The position numbers and the translations under genes were made by a program. Positions 34,073 to 45,138 of a stretch of 64,000 bases of DNA are shown piece after piece (the stretch's first letter is position 1; each line of letters starts with the position of its first letter). The notes below the pieces were generated by a model. That model did not search any database. It saw only the letters and a program-made list of their open reading frames with translations, and was not told the origin of the DNA. The DNA comes from Symbiotaphrina buchneri (taxonomy: Eukaryota > Ascomycota > Symbiotaphrinales > Symbiotaphrinaceae), in the NCBI GenBank assembly GCA_001599915.1, contig BCIG01000005.1, positions 62,001 to 126,000 on the forward strand. The letters run 5' to 3'.

Positions 34073-35261
34073 TCAATCGGTTTCCGTACATGGACAGCCC
34101 CAAAAATCGCCATAATCACAAATATTATCAATGCCATCACAGCCGGTGTCGGTGCAAGCAATACTAGGCGTCGGGCATATCGACACACAGGGACAGCCCC
34201 TATAATCTCCCGTCGTGCATGATCCCGTGCCATTCGCATTCATGACCGCCGTGCAGTTATTCAGCCCGCACGACATGCCATCAACGCAGACTGCCGTGCA
34301 AGAGCAGCCCTGGAAATCGCCCGCCGTACATCTTCCCCGGCCACTGGCCACTCGGGGTATTGTACCCCTGACAGCCCAGCTGATTGCACGGCCCGTCCGT
34401 CGGCCCACACACCGACGTGCAAGTACATCCTGCGTACTTCCCCGCAGTGCAGTATCCCAGACCGCTGCTCTGGTCATTGAAGCCCTCGCAGCCATCGAGG
34501 TTGCAGGGCCCATTCTTCGGCCCACACGTGCTCTCGCAGGGGCAACCGTACCAATCGTCCGGCCCACACACCCCTGTGCCATTACTATTCGACGTGCCGC
34601 CGCAGACGTCGCACGCGGGCATCTTCGCAGGGCACTGCGGCACGCAGAAACAGCCGGCATAGTCGCCGCGCGCGCACACGCCCTGCGTCGGATTGTCATA
34701 GTAGGCGAAGCCGGCGCAGCCGTCTAGGTTGCAGGGGCCGGGTCTGGGCCCACAGACATTCGAGCAGGTGCGGCCGGTGCAGTCGCCGCGCTGGCAGATG
34801 CCGAAGGACGAGTTGACGGCGTTGTTGAGGCCGGTGCAGCCGTTCTGGTTGCAGGGCGCGGACTCGTCGCAGCCGGCGCCGATCAGGTCCGCGATCATGG
34901 TCAGCGCTTTGATGTGTGTGATGGTGGAGACGGTGGGATATGGTGGACCGGCGCAGACTTCGTAGAGGGTCCCGGATGTGAAGACGCTTTTGATGCCGGC
35001 GATCACATCCCCACATTGGCAGATTGTTTTGGAACCGGGGTCAAACGTGCCGGAGAGAGTTGTTCTATGGGCAGAGTTAGCTAAAATTCCGAGGAATGGG
35101 TCGCTGACGAAAGCGTACGTCACGATGCTGCAGCTGGTGAGCACTGGTGATGGGGCTGGTGTAATGGTAGCAGAGGATGAGTGTGTTGTTTGAGGAGCGG
35201 CGCTGGCGAAGAAGCCCAGCTTCAATAGGACAATACACCATATTAGACTTCGAGTTAACAT
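34073..35261 (-). pseudogene. Secreted protein with seven cysteine modules, one frame break
   Basis: The ATG at 35261 starts a signal peptide (MLTRSLIWCIVLLKLGFFAS, then AAP). An N-terminal domain with three to four cysteines (CQCGDVIAGIKSVF) is followed by seven repeats of about 35 residues with the pattern PCNxxGCxGxN...GxCxxGDYxGCxCxxxCG. Five modules are read in one frame, through GPCNQLGCQGYNTPSGQ; the sixth (CTAGDFQGCSCTAVC) and seventh (CTTGDYRGCPCVSIC) are in another, and the last ends CTETD. The switch lies between 34330 and 34355, where the sequence is one base over. The modules probably form disulfide-rich units, but no function is known to me. The protein would be extracellular, about 395 residues. 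Confidence 0.65.
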
Positions 35262-36252
35262 GACCGAGTAATGATTAAGACGAATATGCGAATAGGGTTC
35301 GAGTAAGAAAATACTGCGTAATGGGCAACTCGAGCATTTTAACTTTAACACACATAGACGGATGAGATGCCATCGGGAGACATAGCACACATCTGTGCAA
35401 ACTGCATCCTCGATATCCAACAGATCCAGGCACGGTTCAGTTCTAACACAACCCTAAGCGCCGACTGAGTCTGCTTCGACTGCACTGTGCCGCGCTTGTT
35501 AGAAACAGGACCATATATAGAATCTATTGGCCGTGTATGCTTGATATGGATAATGGTTGTCGATAGTAGCCGCCGGTGGCGGCATAGGAGACAATACCGC
35601 GGTCAAAGAAAATGTAGGCCAAAGCGCAGGATGTTTAACGCCAGGATAATATCGTCCTGTCAAACAAGCTGTTGGAGTTTCAAAGTATCGTTGTCCTAGT
35701 GGCGTCTATTCGTCACATATCATTTGTTGGGAGGAGACGAAGTGTATAAATCCAACACGATAACCGCAATACCAACAACACAGCCCGCTCATACCGCGCG
35801 CATAACAACCCACTTGAAGTTTACGCACCAAATCGGCCCTCAGCGAGGATACCACCCCACTGTAGGCATTTACAAGACAAATAGACCTTTGACACTGCGG
35901 GCGGCCCTAATCAGCCCTTTCGGGAAGACTTCGGCATGGAAGAGGGGGAAAAAAACCAACTCTGCCGCCTGATCATGATCCATTATGCGCCCTGGATGTT
36001 TCAAAGAAATGTTTCATCCCACGTGATAGATGGCATCGACAGCATGACGTTTCTGGTAAGTTGACATTACTGCGCTGCCACTCACATATGGACTTGTCTG
36101 AAGACAGGAGAAGTTGTTGGAGTCCCGCAGTATTCGATGTATAGATAGGAACTCAATATGCAGAGTCTGTTTGTTTCTGAAGAGCGTTTGTTTGTCTTCA
36201 TCAGTCCACCGGCGACTGTGGCAGTAGGCAAGTTGCTTTGCTGGACAGAGCC
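35262..36252. other. Intergenic region
   Basis: Upstream of both the cysteine-module gene (minus) and the RNase-like gene (plus). No other gene recognised. Confidence 0.5.
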
Positions 36253-36933
36253 ATGTTGATGCTCCTCAAGGTGAGCACATTTTTGTGGTGTCTTTGAACT
36301 TGACCTGGCTGACATCTAGCTGCAAAGTTCATCTTCTCATGCAGTCTGCTTATATCAGTCGCACTATCTGCGGTACTCCGTTCTTCTACTCCAGCGTTAC
36401 GGAAAAGATATGTCGCCGACGGCTGGTACGTCTGCGAAGGTGGCATGGGTCGACGTTACACCTCCATGTCATACCACAGCACGGAGGTAGAAGCCGCCCT
36501 AGCTGAGGCAATGAACTACATTGACAACAGAGTGACTCTACCTACATCGAGTCACGGCAACACTTATCCGCGTCGCTTCTATGCCACCGAGCCCTGGGAG
36601 GGTGTGGACCCTCCCTGCAGGAGGAACATGCTGCGAGAATTCCCCATCCTCCACGGCCGCCTCTTCGCGGAAGGACAGGAGGCGCTGCAGGATAGGATAA
36701 TCTTCGACGTTGGCTACGGCATCTTTTGCGGAGTTATGACCCATCGTGGCGAGCGGACCAATGGCTTTCATCCTTGTTGGCTTCAGCAGGAACCTGTGTA
36801 CGTGCCCTCTATCGTACCTCCGATCCCAGAACCGTTACCTTGGCTCGAAGGATGGGGCGCCAGTGGAGATCTTCCAGCTAAGATTGTTGAGAATGGCGAT
36901 CTGGTGTCATCTGCTCCTGCATTGGTGGTTTGA
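36253..36933 (+). CDS. Secreted RNase T1/N1-like protein
   Basis: Exon 1 is only 18 bp (36253-36270), the intron 36271-36327 (GTGAGC...CTGAC...GCAAAG, 57 bp) and exon 2 36328-36933; the splice gives a signal peptide MLMLLKFIFSCSLLISVALS and a 207-residue protein. The domain aligns along its length with guanyl-specific RNase T1: CEGGMGRRYTS, then TYPRRFYATEPWEG, REFPILHGRLFAEG, LQDRIIFDVG and GVMTHRGERTNGFHPC. The counterparts of Glu58 (REFPI), Arg77 (QDR) and His92 (MTHRG) are kept, while the His40 position reads Arg (YPRRF instead of YPHxY). A proline-rich tail of about 50 residues follows the last cysteine and is absent from RNase T1. Either a modified secreted ribonuclease or an RNase-like effector without normal activity. 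Confidence 0.75.
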
Positions 36934-37284
36934 GATGGCAGGGGAAACAAGGAATGTTGTGTAAAACTGGCTTTGGTGTGTCTTCAGGGGCTGGTGCACT
37001 CATGTGTCCATAATGGGGCAGCCCAAGCTTAGTCTATGCTTCTCATTGTCGTTTCTTGCTGCATAGCTATATAAATGGAATAATCTGCAAGCATCTGCCT
37101 CCAGAGCTTAGGAAAAGCATTGTTCTGTGTCTCAACAGCAACGTGCGTCTGGTGTAGAAAGACATAATCACATCATGGGTTGTAGAAGACCAGGGATAGC
37201 AATAAGTTTTCACAAATAGGTCACAGATGATAGTATATTCTCCTAGGCGACGGATCTAATACTGATCAACCTTGCCTGTCCTAT
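36934..37284. other. Convergent 3' intergenic region
   Basis: Between the RNase-like gene (plus) and the DUF3632 gene (minus). Nothing recognised. Confidence 0.5.
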
Positions 37285-38203
37285 TCAAGCATCCGTTTCA
37301 AGCGCGGATATGGCTTTGAGCGCCGCTTCAATGTAGGCTCTGGTGTCGTTACTCAACTGCTCCTCAACGCTGAGCACTTCGAGCCTGCTCCTCCAAAAGT
37401 TCCATCGCTCCTTGCATGGTCCCCTTGGCCCCTTCCCCTCATAAAGCTCGCCCACGCTCCACCTCAACCTCTTACTGCCATCATCCCGGTCATACTGCGG
37501 CCAAAAATCTGCGTTATTCCTGATCTTCTCCCCTGCATAGATAATCCAACAAGCAGCGGCGGGCACGAGATCGTTGTACGTGGGTATCGTCTGTTTCCCG
37601 CTCCAGAGCTTCCAATAGGCACCAGAGTCCTCGAAGGTTAACCAACTCTAGATCGCTCCGGCTATGCAACCGGGCCATGAAAGCGTTAAGGTTCGCCCAT
37701 TCGGGTGCCGTGAGCGGCGTACTCCAAAGGTCACGGCTGATGAGCGGTGAGGGTCCGCCTTTGGCTCCAGGCCGAGACTCGAGGGGTGGGACATACGGAG
37801 CTTGACATTCAAAATCTCGAAATATCGTGAGGAAGTGAGGTAAATCGATCCAAAACTGTTCGCCGAAACGCCTTTCCTCAAACTCGTCCCTGCCCGCCCC
37901 TTGCGGCGCTTCACATTTCCTAATCTCGAGCAACACCTCAACCAGACGATCTTGATATTCATGCTCCGGCGGAATAGACTTGACAATGCAGAAAAGCGTC
38001 GCCCAAAGATAGGCGACACAGTGCAGTTGGATGAAATCGTCCATATATTCGTCGAATAGAGAGGTCAACTCCTTTGCCGTCAATGCCGGGCTGACATTAT
38101 TCTTGTCGATATATTTGGAGAGTATGTCAAATACCTTCCCCGCGATGGGTATGTTATTTGCGAATTGCGGCTGTTGGAGTGGTGATTCCATAGTGGCTGA
38201 CAT
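37285..38203 (-). pseudogene. DUF3632-family protein, one frame break
   Basis: The ATG at 38203 (MSATMESPLQQPQFANN) opens a protein of about 305 residues. The N-terminal half (PEHEYQDRLVEVLLEIRKCE, WANLNAFMARLHS) and C-terminal half (VPAAACWIIYAGEKI, then KERWNFWRSRLEVL) match the layout of DUF3632, a fungal helical family of unknown function. The halves lie in different frames; the switch is between 37585 and 37650, and the total is one base over a multiple of three. Both frames read plausibly through part of this interval (GLWCLLEALERE in one, GAYWKLWSGKQTIPTYNDLV in the other), so the exact point cannot be fixed. Probably cytosolic. Confidence 0.6.
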
Positions 38204-38641
38204 GCGTGTTCGGGAGGAAAGTCCAGTCAGAGAAAATGTGGGCTTTCAAGTTGGACCCTGTAGCTGGGGAGATGGTGTAGCCGAAGGGCGTCCCCAAACA
38301 GTGCCTAACCATCATACTGATCGAGTGGCTCTATGTCACTGCATTATTGTGTTGGTGGCTGCCATTCTCTGTGTCGTAAGCGCCGGGGATGCTGCCTAGC
38401 GGTTGGTGGTTGGCAGCCATGTTTCAGGTGAGCGGTACGCAAGTCGTTGAACTACGCCCTTGGGCTAACGAGGGGCCTCAGTGGAAGATACGGGGAAGGT
38501 CCATATTTCACATAGCACAGTCCAAATATTCTGACAGAGAAATCTCGAGATCTAACTCTTACAGTCACTGAGAAAGTGGCACATGCAGATTATGGATCAA
38601 GGGCACAGTTAAATTGATTGCCTAAGGTACAACAGCCCCTG
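38204..38641. other. Intergenic region
   Basis: Upstream of the DUF3632 gene and downstream of TRM61. No gene seen. It marks the transition from the damaged left part to the intact right part. Confidence 0.5.
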
Positions 38642-40352
38642 TCAAGGGCCAGAGTCCGTGCCTTCCAGCTGTTGCTGCCCATCTTTCCGCGAGGCTTCGG
38701 CCTCGCCGGTCAACAGTGTAGTTGATGTTGAAATCTTCTGCTCTGATTGAGTCTCCGCATTCTTCTTTGCCCTCTTTCCCTTTCTCTGCTCTCCCTCTGC
38801 AGCTGCCGGCTTGCCTTTGACGGGCCACTTCTGCCGGCACTTCTCCTCATCCTCCGCGGTCCATTCTCTTGGTAACACAGCAAACACAAGGTAGCTTGTA
38901 TGCTCCTTGACCTGGGGTTCCAAGCGGCTAACCAGCCGACCTTCCTTCCATAACTTCCGTTCCTCATTTTGCTGAGCTTTAGCTTCCTGCCTCTCCGCCC
39001 TAGCTCTTAATGCAGCCTCCTTCCTCTCATCAGCGTCCACGTATCCTTCTTTGCCTATACCATGGAAGTTTCGGAAGCGGTCTTCTACTTCTATCAGGCG
39101 GCCAAGGGCCTCATTCACATCCTTTGGCGATGGGTTGGCGCCCCGTACCCCCTCTTCCCTTAGACCAACTCGCTCGCGGCGGACAATGAGATTGCGATGA
39201 GCAAGCTCAACCATGTCGATGTCGACCCAGCCTAGTTTACGTAGCGTGGAGACAGTGCGAGTTACTTGCTCAATGCAAGGGGAGAAGCAACAGATGTGCA
39301 CAGCTTTATTGGGGTTGAGAGGAGAGGCTGCGGAAAGGCCAGGGGTAGCTTGCTCAGCTGCGGCAGGATCAGGAGTACCAGCAGAGGGGGTAGCGCCAAT
39401 TGAAATGTTTCTTGCAGCCGCTGGCTGCCGGCTGAGGTGTGGTAGGGCTAGCCTATTGGCAACAGATTAGCAACTCGATGTCAAGGGGAAAGAATACTGC
39501 TTACCAGGGAGCAGGCAGATCCAGGAAGATAGCATCGGCCTGAGGCAGGATGTGAGGTCCATTATTGTCTTCTTCAACAAGGAAACCATCCTGGCAGACA
39601 TCTCGATGAGTTATCTGCACAAGACCGTCTAGTCCATGGTCCACTATCTCCTTCTGCAGCTTCTCCACCCGCTGAGCATGGAACTCATAGCTAAACACCT
39701 TTCCACGTCTCTTCCTCTTGCGGTTGGCTGCGATTGCCTGATCCGCTATACTTTCGTCCGGGTATCCGTCGAACACAGCCCTGACAGCCGCATGTGTGAA
39801 CGACCCACTACCTGCCCCGGCCTCAATTATGGTGCTACCGGGCCTTGCACGTATGCGATGTAATATATAGCTATAGTCAGGCGTATAGACCACTTGTGTT
39901 CTGTGCGGTAGCGACAGCGTCCAAGCCTCCGGTGTGGGCGGAAACAGATGTGCAAAGCCGGTCGATGCAACGACCGCCTCCTTCAGCTCTTGCTGTTGTC
40001 CATTCTCTGCATTATTTCCATTGGCTGCCCCTTCAGCCCCTACATCATCCTCTCCCCGCTTCCGTTTCTTTCCCTTGTGGCCCTTGCGCCCTCTTGAACC
40101 CGTATCCACCACCGAGGCCCGGACTTGGCTGCCCCAAGGCACGCCTATTAGGGTTGTATGTGGGAAGGAACCAAATCGCGTATTTGTGACACGCCCTTCT
40201 GAATAGCCTTCATTGGAAGTATCTTGCGATTCTAGTATTATAGGTATCGTCTGGTCGCGGGAGAGATGGAGGAGGGCGAGGCTGCCATCGCGGGCGACAG
40301 GCGTTGGATCCAAGAAGGATGAAGGGCGCGGGCCCTTGAGTTCGGTAGTCAT
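38642..40352 (-). CDS. TRM61: tRNA (adenine-58-N1) methyltransferase catalytic subunit
   Basis: Exon 1 is 40352-39505 and exon 2 39452-38642, with a 52 bp intron (GTAAGC...GCTAATC...AATAG); the product has 552 residues. The N-terminal beta domain is followed by a basic insert (RKGHKGKKRKRGED), then the TRM61/GCD14 methyltransferase domain: HRTQVVYTPDYSYI, the SAM-binding STIIEAGAGSGSFTHAA, SYEFHAQRVEKLQ and the active-site-region DAIFLDLPAPWLALPH spanning the splice. The C-terminus is a long charged Lys/Glu-rich extension typical of fungal members. With TRM6 it forms the nuclear complex that makes m1A58 in tRNAs, including initiator tRNA. It is divergent from the cysteinyl-tRNA synthetase gene, 276 bp apart, an attractive shared promoter for two tRNA-related genes. 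Confidence 0.92.
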
Positions 40353-40628
40353 CTATCAATTCGCGTTATCGTATGCCGGGCATGCTCCATTCACAAGTCG
40401 TCGCTGTAGATGCGCTGTTCGAAGAGTCCAGTGTATTTGTCGGTCGAGCTCTTGGTCAAAAAGTTCTGGAATTTCTTAGTGCGGAAGTGCCATGCCTAGC
40501 GAAAAGCGGAGGTGGAGAATTCCGCAATTCGAGCTTTTGCACCACCCCCCTTGTCATCAACCCTTGAGTCACCTTCAAGAAATATACCTGCCACATACCC
40601 TACACGGCCACAGCGCAGTCGCTCATTT
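40353..40628. promoter_or_regulatory. Bidirectional promoter region TRM61 / CysRS
   Basis: A 276 bp interval separates the two divergent start codons. No obvious TATA box; the region must hold both promoters. Confidence 0.6.
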
Positions 40629-43275
40629 ATGGTCTTGCGCATCGTTTTCCGCCGTTCACTAAGCCTGCAGTCCTGGTTTCAACCCACGTATATCCAGCCA
40701 AGAACTTTCGCAACTCTTCGAACAATGGCGACACCTGGCCGCCAACAACCAGTGTGGCAGGCCCCTCAACCGGCTTCGCCAGATATCAAACTTCCACCGT
40801 TGAAGATATTCAATTCCCTGACACGATCGAAGACACCTTTTGTGCCCATAGATCCCAAGGGCAAACGAGTCAGCTGGTATGCTTGCGGCCCTACAGTGTA
40901 CGACGATGCCCATCTGGGCCATGCGCGGAACTATGTCAGCACGGATATAATACGGCGCATCATGAAGCATTACTTCAACTTCGATGTCAAGTTTGTTATG
41001 AACATAACGGATGTGGATGACAAGGTCAGTTGGATCGCTGTGGTGTGAGGCATCTCAAGCTTGGTGCTTATGTGTGATAGATCATTGTGCGAGGCCGGCA
41101 ACAGCATCTCCTGGCCCAGTTTACCGCAGCGCATACGAAGTTGGATGACCCGGAGGTATTAGAGACTACAATGGCTGCATTTCGAGCCTATGCAAAGAAG
41201 AACTTGCCACGCCTGCGGGAGGATCTCGAGCCAGAGCAATACGATAAAGAGGCGGCTAAGGAGTATGGAGATATACTCCAAGGGGGCACATTATCTGGCG
41301 AGGGCACACCGGGTGATAAGGAAGCAAAGGTCAAAATGCATCTGAAAACGCTGGCCTCGGCATCAGAAGCTCTAGCGGCGCTGAAGAAAGGGGCGGTGAA
41401 GGATATGCCGGAATTTTACTCCATGACGCAGGATGTTCTGTTGCCATATCTGGACTCTTTATATGGCTCAGACATTGACACAAACGATCACTCGATATTC
41501 ACCAAACTAACCCAAAAATATGAGAAGAGGTTTATGGAGGACGTGCGAGCCCTCAATTGCCTGGATCCGGATAAAATCACAAAGGTTACGGAGTACGGGA
41601 AACAGATTGTAGATTTCGTGGAGAGGATTGTCAAGAATGGATTCGCATACGTCACAACCGATGGGTCAGTCTATTTCGACATTGCTGCTTTCGAAGCTGC
41701 CGGCAATCCCTACGCACGATTAGAACCGTGGAATAGGAACGACAAGGAGCTGCAAGCGGATGGAGAGGGTGCATTGACCAAGAGGAGCACAGAGAAGAGG
41801 AATGATGCCGACTTTGCCCTGTGGAAATCCTCGAAACCTGGCGAGCCTAGTTGGCATAGCCCGTGGGGGAGGGGCCGGCCAGGTTGGCATATCGAATGCT
41901 CGGCTATGGCTTCTGACGTCCTCGGACCGCGGATAGACATCCATTCTGGAGGCGTGGATCTTGCGTTCCCCCATCATGATAACGAGCTGGCGCAGAGTGA
42001 GGCGTACTGGGCGGAAGGGTCGGAAAAGCAGGGCTGCGGACATCAGCATCAATGGGTTAATTATTTCTTGCATATGGGTCATCTTTCTATTCAGGGGTCG
42101 AAAATGTCAAAATCTTTGAAGAACTTCACGACGATACGAGAAGCGCTGGCAAGGGGAGAGTGGACGCCTAGAAGTCTAAGGATAGTCTTCTTATTGGGAG
42201 GGTGGAAGGAGGGGATAGAGATCACGGAAGATATGGTGACGTCGGGCAATGCATGGGAGAGCAAAGTCAATGTGAGTTCTATCGATGTGTTGTATTGGAT
42301 ACTGCTCACTCTCAGCAGAATTTCTTCATCAACGCCAAAGATGTACTTCAAGAGAAGCCTACCGCTTCGAGCGGAAGCGATGCTTTGCGGGACGCTCTTG
42401 ACACAGCAAAGGCCTCAGTTTACAACGCTCTGTGCGACTCCTTCAACACTCCAGCTGCGATGTCAGTCATATCCGAACTAATAACAACCTTCAACTCCAC
42501 CAACAAAGCCGATACACAACACCAAACCGTCAAAGATCTTGCTCAATGGATCACGTACATGGTCAATGTCTTTGGCCTGATCGAAACGCCCCTCGAAGCC
42601 GAGCAAATAGGTTGGTCAGGAACCGACGTGCCAGCCGTCGCGAAACCCTACGTCTACCCTCTCTCCGGACTACGGGACGAGCTGCGCCGGAGGGCAATAG
42701 CAGGCGAAGCCCTGTCTTCCGAGGAGCTAGTGGGCCTCTGCGTCTCCTCCGAAGCCACCGCACCACTCAACGGCGTCGACAGCTCGGCCAAGCCCTATGC
42801 CGAGGCGCTCTCCCGATTCCAACACACAGTGCGCTCAATCGCAGACACGGGCAACCCATCCACCAAAGACATCCTTTCGCTCTGCGACCGCGTGCGCGAC
42901 ATGGACCTCTGGGACCTAGGCATCTACCTGGAAGACCGCGAAGCGGGCAAGCCCGCGCTAGTGCGGCCCGTCAACAAAGAGCTGGTGGCGGCGCGGGAGG
43001 AGCGGGCGGCGCGCGAGCAGGCCAAGAAGGCGGCCAAGGAGGCGCGCGAGCGCGAGGCCCGCTTGAAGCTTGAGAAGGGCAAGTTGAGCCATCTGGAAAT
43101 GTTCCGCACGAATGAGTTTAGCGCGTGGGATGAGGAGGGCATGCCGCTCAAGGATGCGCTGGGCGAGGAGCTGCCGAAGACGAGAGTCAAGAAGTTGAGA
43201 AAGGAGTGGGAGAGGCAGAAGAAGGCGCATGAGGCGTGGTTGGCGGCGAATGCGAGCGTGGAGAAGGTGGACTAA
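40629..43275 (+). CDS. Cysteinyl-tRNA synthetase, probably dual-targeted
   Basis: Exons: 40629-41024, 41081-42271 and 42319 (or 42316)-43275; introns of 56 and 47 (or 44) bp. The ATG at 40629 gives 847 residues beginning with an Arg/Ser-rich, acid-free leader ([18 protein letters not shown]) suited to mitochondrial import; a second in-frame ATG at 40725 ([12 protein letters not shown]) starts a cytosolic form of 815 residues. Class I landmarks are present: zinc-ligand region [16 protein letters not shown] with the HIGH-type HLGH, then [24 protein letters not shown] and KMSKS in [12 protein letters not shown]. The eukaryotic insertion follows [13 protein letters not shown]. The C-terminus is a charged coiled coil ([20 protein letters not shown]). 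It charges tRNA-Cys. Confidence 0.92.
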
Positions 43276-43723
43276 GGCGGATGCTGTGGAGAATGGGATG
43301 TGGGGTGTTAGGATAAGGAGTTTTAAATGGGTGCATTGCCTGGCTGGGTGTGCTTTTGTAGTCTGTTCATCATCACGGCAGCTTTTCCGGCTAAAAAATA
43401 TCTGTCTGCATGTGTGGAAGCTGCAAACCGTCGGGGATACAGTAGCTCAAGCGACATATGGAGTTTCCGAAGAGCCCTCTTTGATATCCACCAGTTGGAA
43501 ACCCCATACTGCGGCTCGCCTTATATACCTTATTATTACGTGTGCCCGAGGCCGGACCAATAAGCCAGACAGGTCACTTATACCGGTGACGCCAAAACAG
43601 TACGCGCACCTCACCAGTTCCAATCCGACGTAATGCATCCCGCAATATGCACACCTACACACATTCCCAACCTCTCACCTCGCCCAAACTTTTCCCATCC
43701 TCCACCCCCTGTTCTTCTCCACC
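43276..43723. other. Convergent 3' intergenic region
   Basis: Between CysRS (plus) and the AIM6-like gene (minus). No gene seen. Confidence 0.5.
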
Positions 43724-45138
43724 TCACCGTCCGCCCCAGACCCCCGCTCCGGCGAGGAGGTCATCAACATTAACCAGCGCCACGCCCTCATCCCAGAGCG
43801 TCTGCCAGACGGCGTCCCGCACACCCAGCGGCCACGAGGGGGTATTCCAATACCTCGCGCCGACGCCGCGCGCTTGCGCCGCCGCAATCTGCGAGCGCAG
43901 CAGCGCCAGCTGCGTCTCGTTCAGCCCTTGCCCGTGGACTGGTCCAATTGCGGCGTTGAAATCCGTGCTAGCGATTGGAGAGAGTGAGGCGGTGATGTTG
44001 ACGCCGCCGGTGAGGGTTCCGTCGGCTGTGTTTGACGCCTGGGAGGAGGGGGAGTAGAGAGCGGACAGGGGCGCGTCGAGGAAGAAATCCCGCGGCGAGG
44101 TGTTGGCGATGGTATCGGCTGGGGCGTCGCCGGTGAGGATGATGGTTATGGGCCCGGGCAGGATGGCGCTGCCGTTGTAGATGGTGAGGTAGTTCTGTGG
44201 TGTGCGCAGGGGTTGCAGGGCGTTTAGTAGAGTGGGTAGAGTGGAGGAGCCGGCGGTCTTGAGGTCGATGAAGAGGTACAGTGTTTGGGAGCTGTCCGTG
44301 TCGAAGACGCCACTGCGGAGGGAGGAGGGGGGTTAGTAGGGTTGCTTCCAAGGGGAGGGAGAGGGGGACGGACTTGCGCGTGGGAGAGGTGATGAAGGGG
44401 GTTTGCGGGTTCTGTCTTTGGAGAGTGTCGAGGATGGGTTGCACGTAGAGTGCATCGAAGGTTCGGACGGTGGTGAGGGCTGATAACTCGTGACCGACCT
44501 GGAAGATCACCAGTCAGATGCTGAAGGGGTTAGGGGAAAGGGGTCACCTACATAAAGCGTGTCATTGATCAGCCAGACATCTGCCTCGACCGACACCGCG
44601 CCAACAGATAATGCTATAGACCACCAGAAGTCAGCGCCCCTTCCCCGAATATCCTGGAGACTGCCATACCTGAGTAAAACGGCACATCGCGCCAGTAATC
44701 ATTATGCGAATGAATCGCTTTCTGCAATAACCCTTCATATCAGCTTCTCTCCGCACACACACCCGCACAGCCAGACCTCCCACCACCTCAAACAACCTCC
44801 CAAAGGGAAAAGCACAAGCCACCCACCGGCACGATCCCCCTCGTCAGATCCGTCGGATACGTATACAAATCACTCCCATGCGTATTCCTCAGGATATTCT
44901 GCAGCGCTGCCCCACCGGCATACCCACTGCCCCCGAAACCTCCCGAGCCCACTTGTATCCTCCCGCCGCCGCCGAGGTGCAAATCACGCTCGGCCTCGGC
45001 GTGCGCGCTGCGCGCTTGCGTTACTTGGGCGAGAGCGGCGCGCGAGAGTGCGGCGAGGAGGAGTGTTGGCGCGGTGATGAGGCTCGCGGTCAGAGAGGGT
45101 CGCTGCGAGGATGTGGTGGAGCGCAGGCGCAGACGCAT
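43724..45138 (-). CDS. AIM6: AIM6-like secreted/luminal phosphodiesterase-fold protein
   Basis: Five exons: 45138-44827, 44721-44670, 44613-44552, 44498-44374 and 44312-43724 (379 residues). Introns are 105, 56, 53 and 61 bp; the last has a textbook CTACTAAC branch site. An N-terminal hydrophobic segment (LTASLITAPTLLLAALSRA) is followed by a Gly-rich stretch. The conserved core starts at KAIHSHNDYWRDVPFYSALS and continues SVEADVWLINDTLYVGHE, the His/Asn/Glu/Asp pattern of the glycerophosphodiesterase/PLC-like TIM barrel seen in AIM6 proteins, then LYLFIDLKTAGSSTLPTL and ARYWNTPSWPLGVRDAVW. In yeast AIM6 loss affects mitochondrial inheritance; its reaction is not known. Confidence 0.85.

Noticed and set aside
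1-38400. Programmed ribosomal frameshifting as explanation for five split genes
   Set aside because: No shared slippery heptamer or downstream structure at the break points, and different net directions of shift; mutation or sequencing error is simpler.
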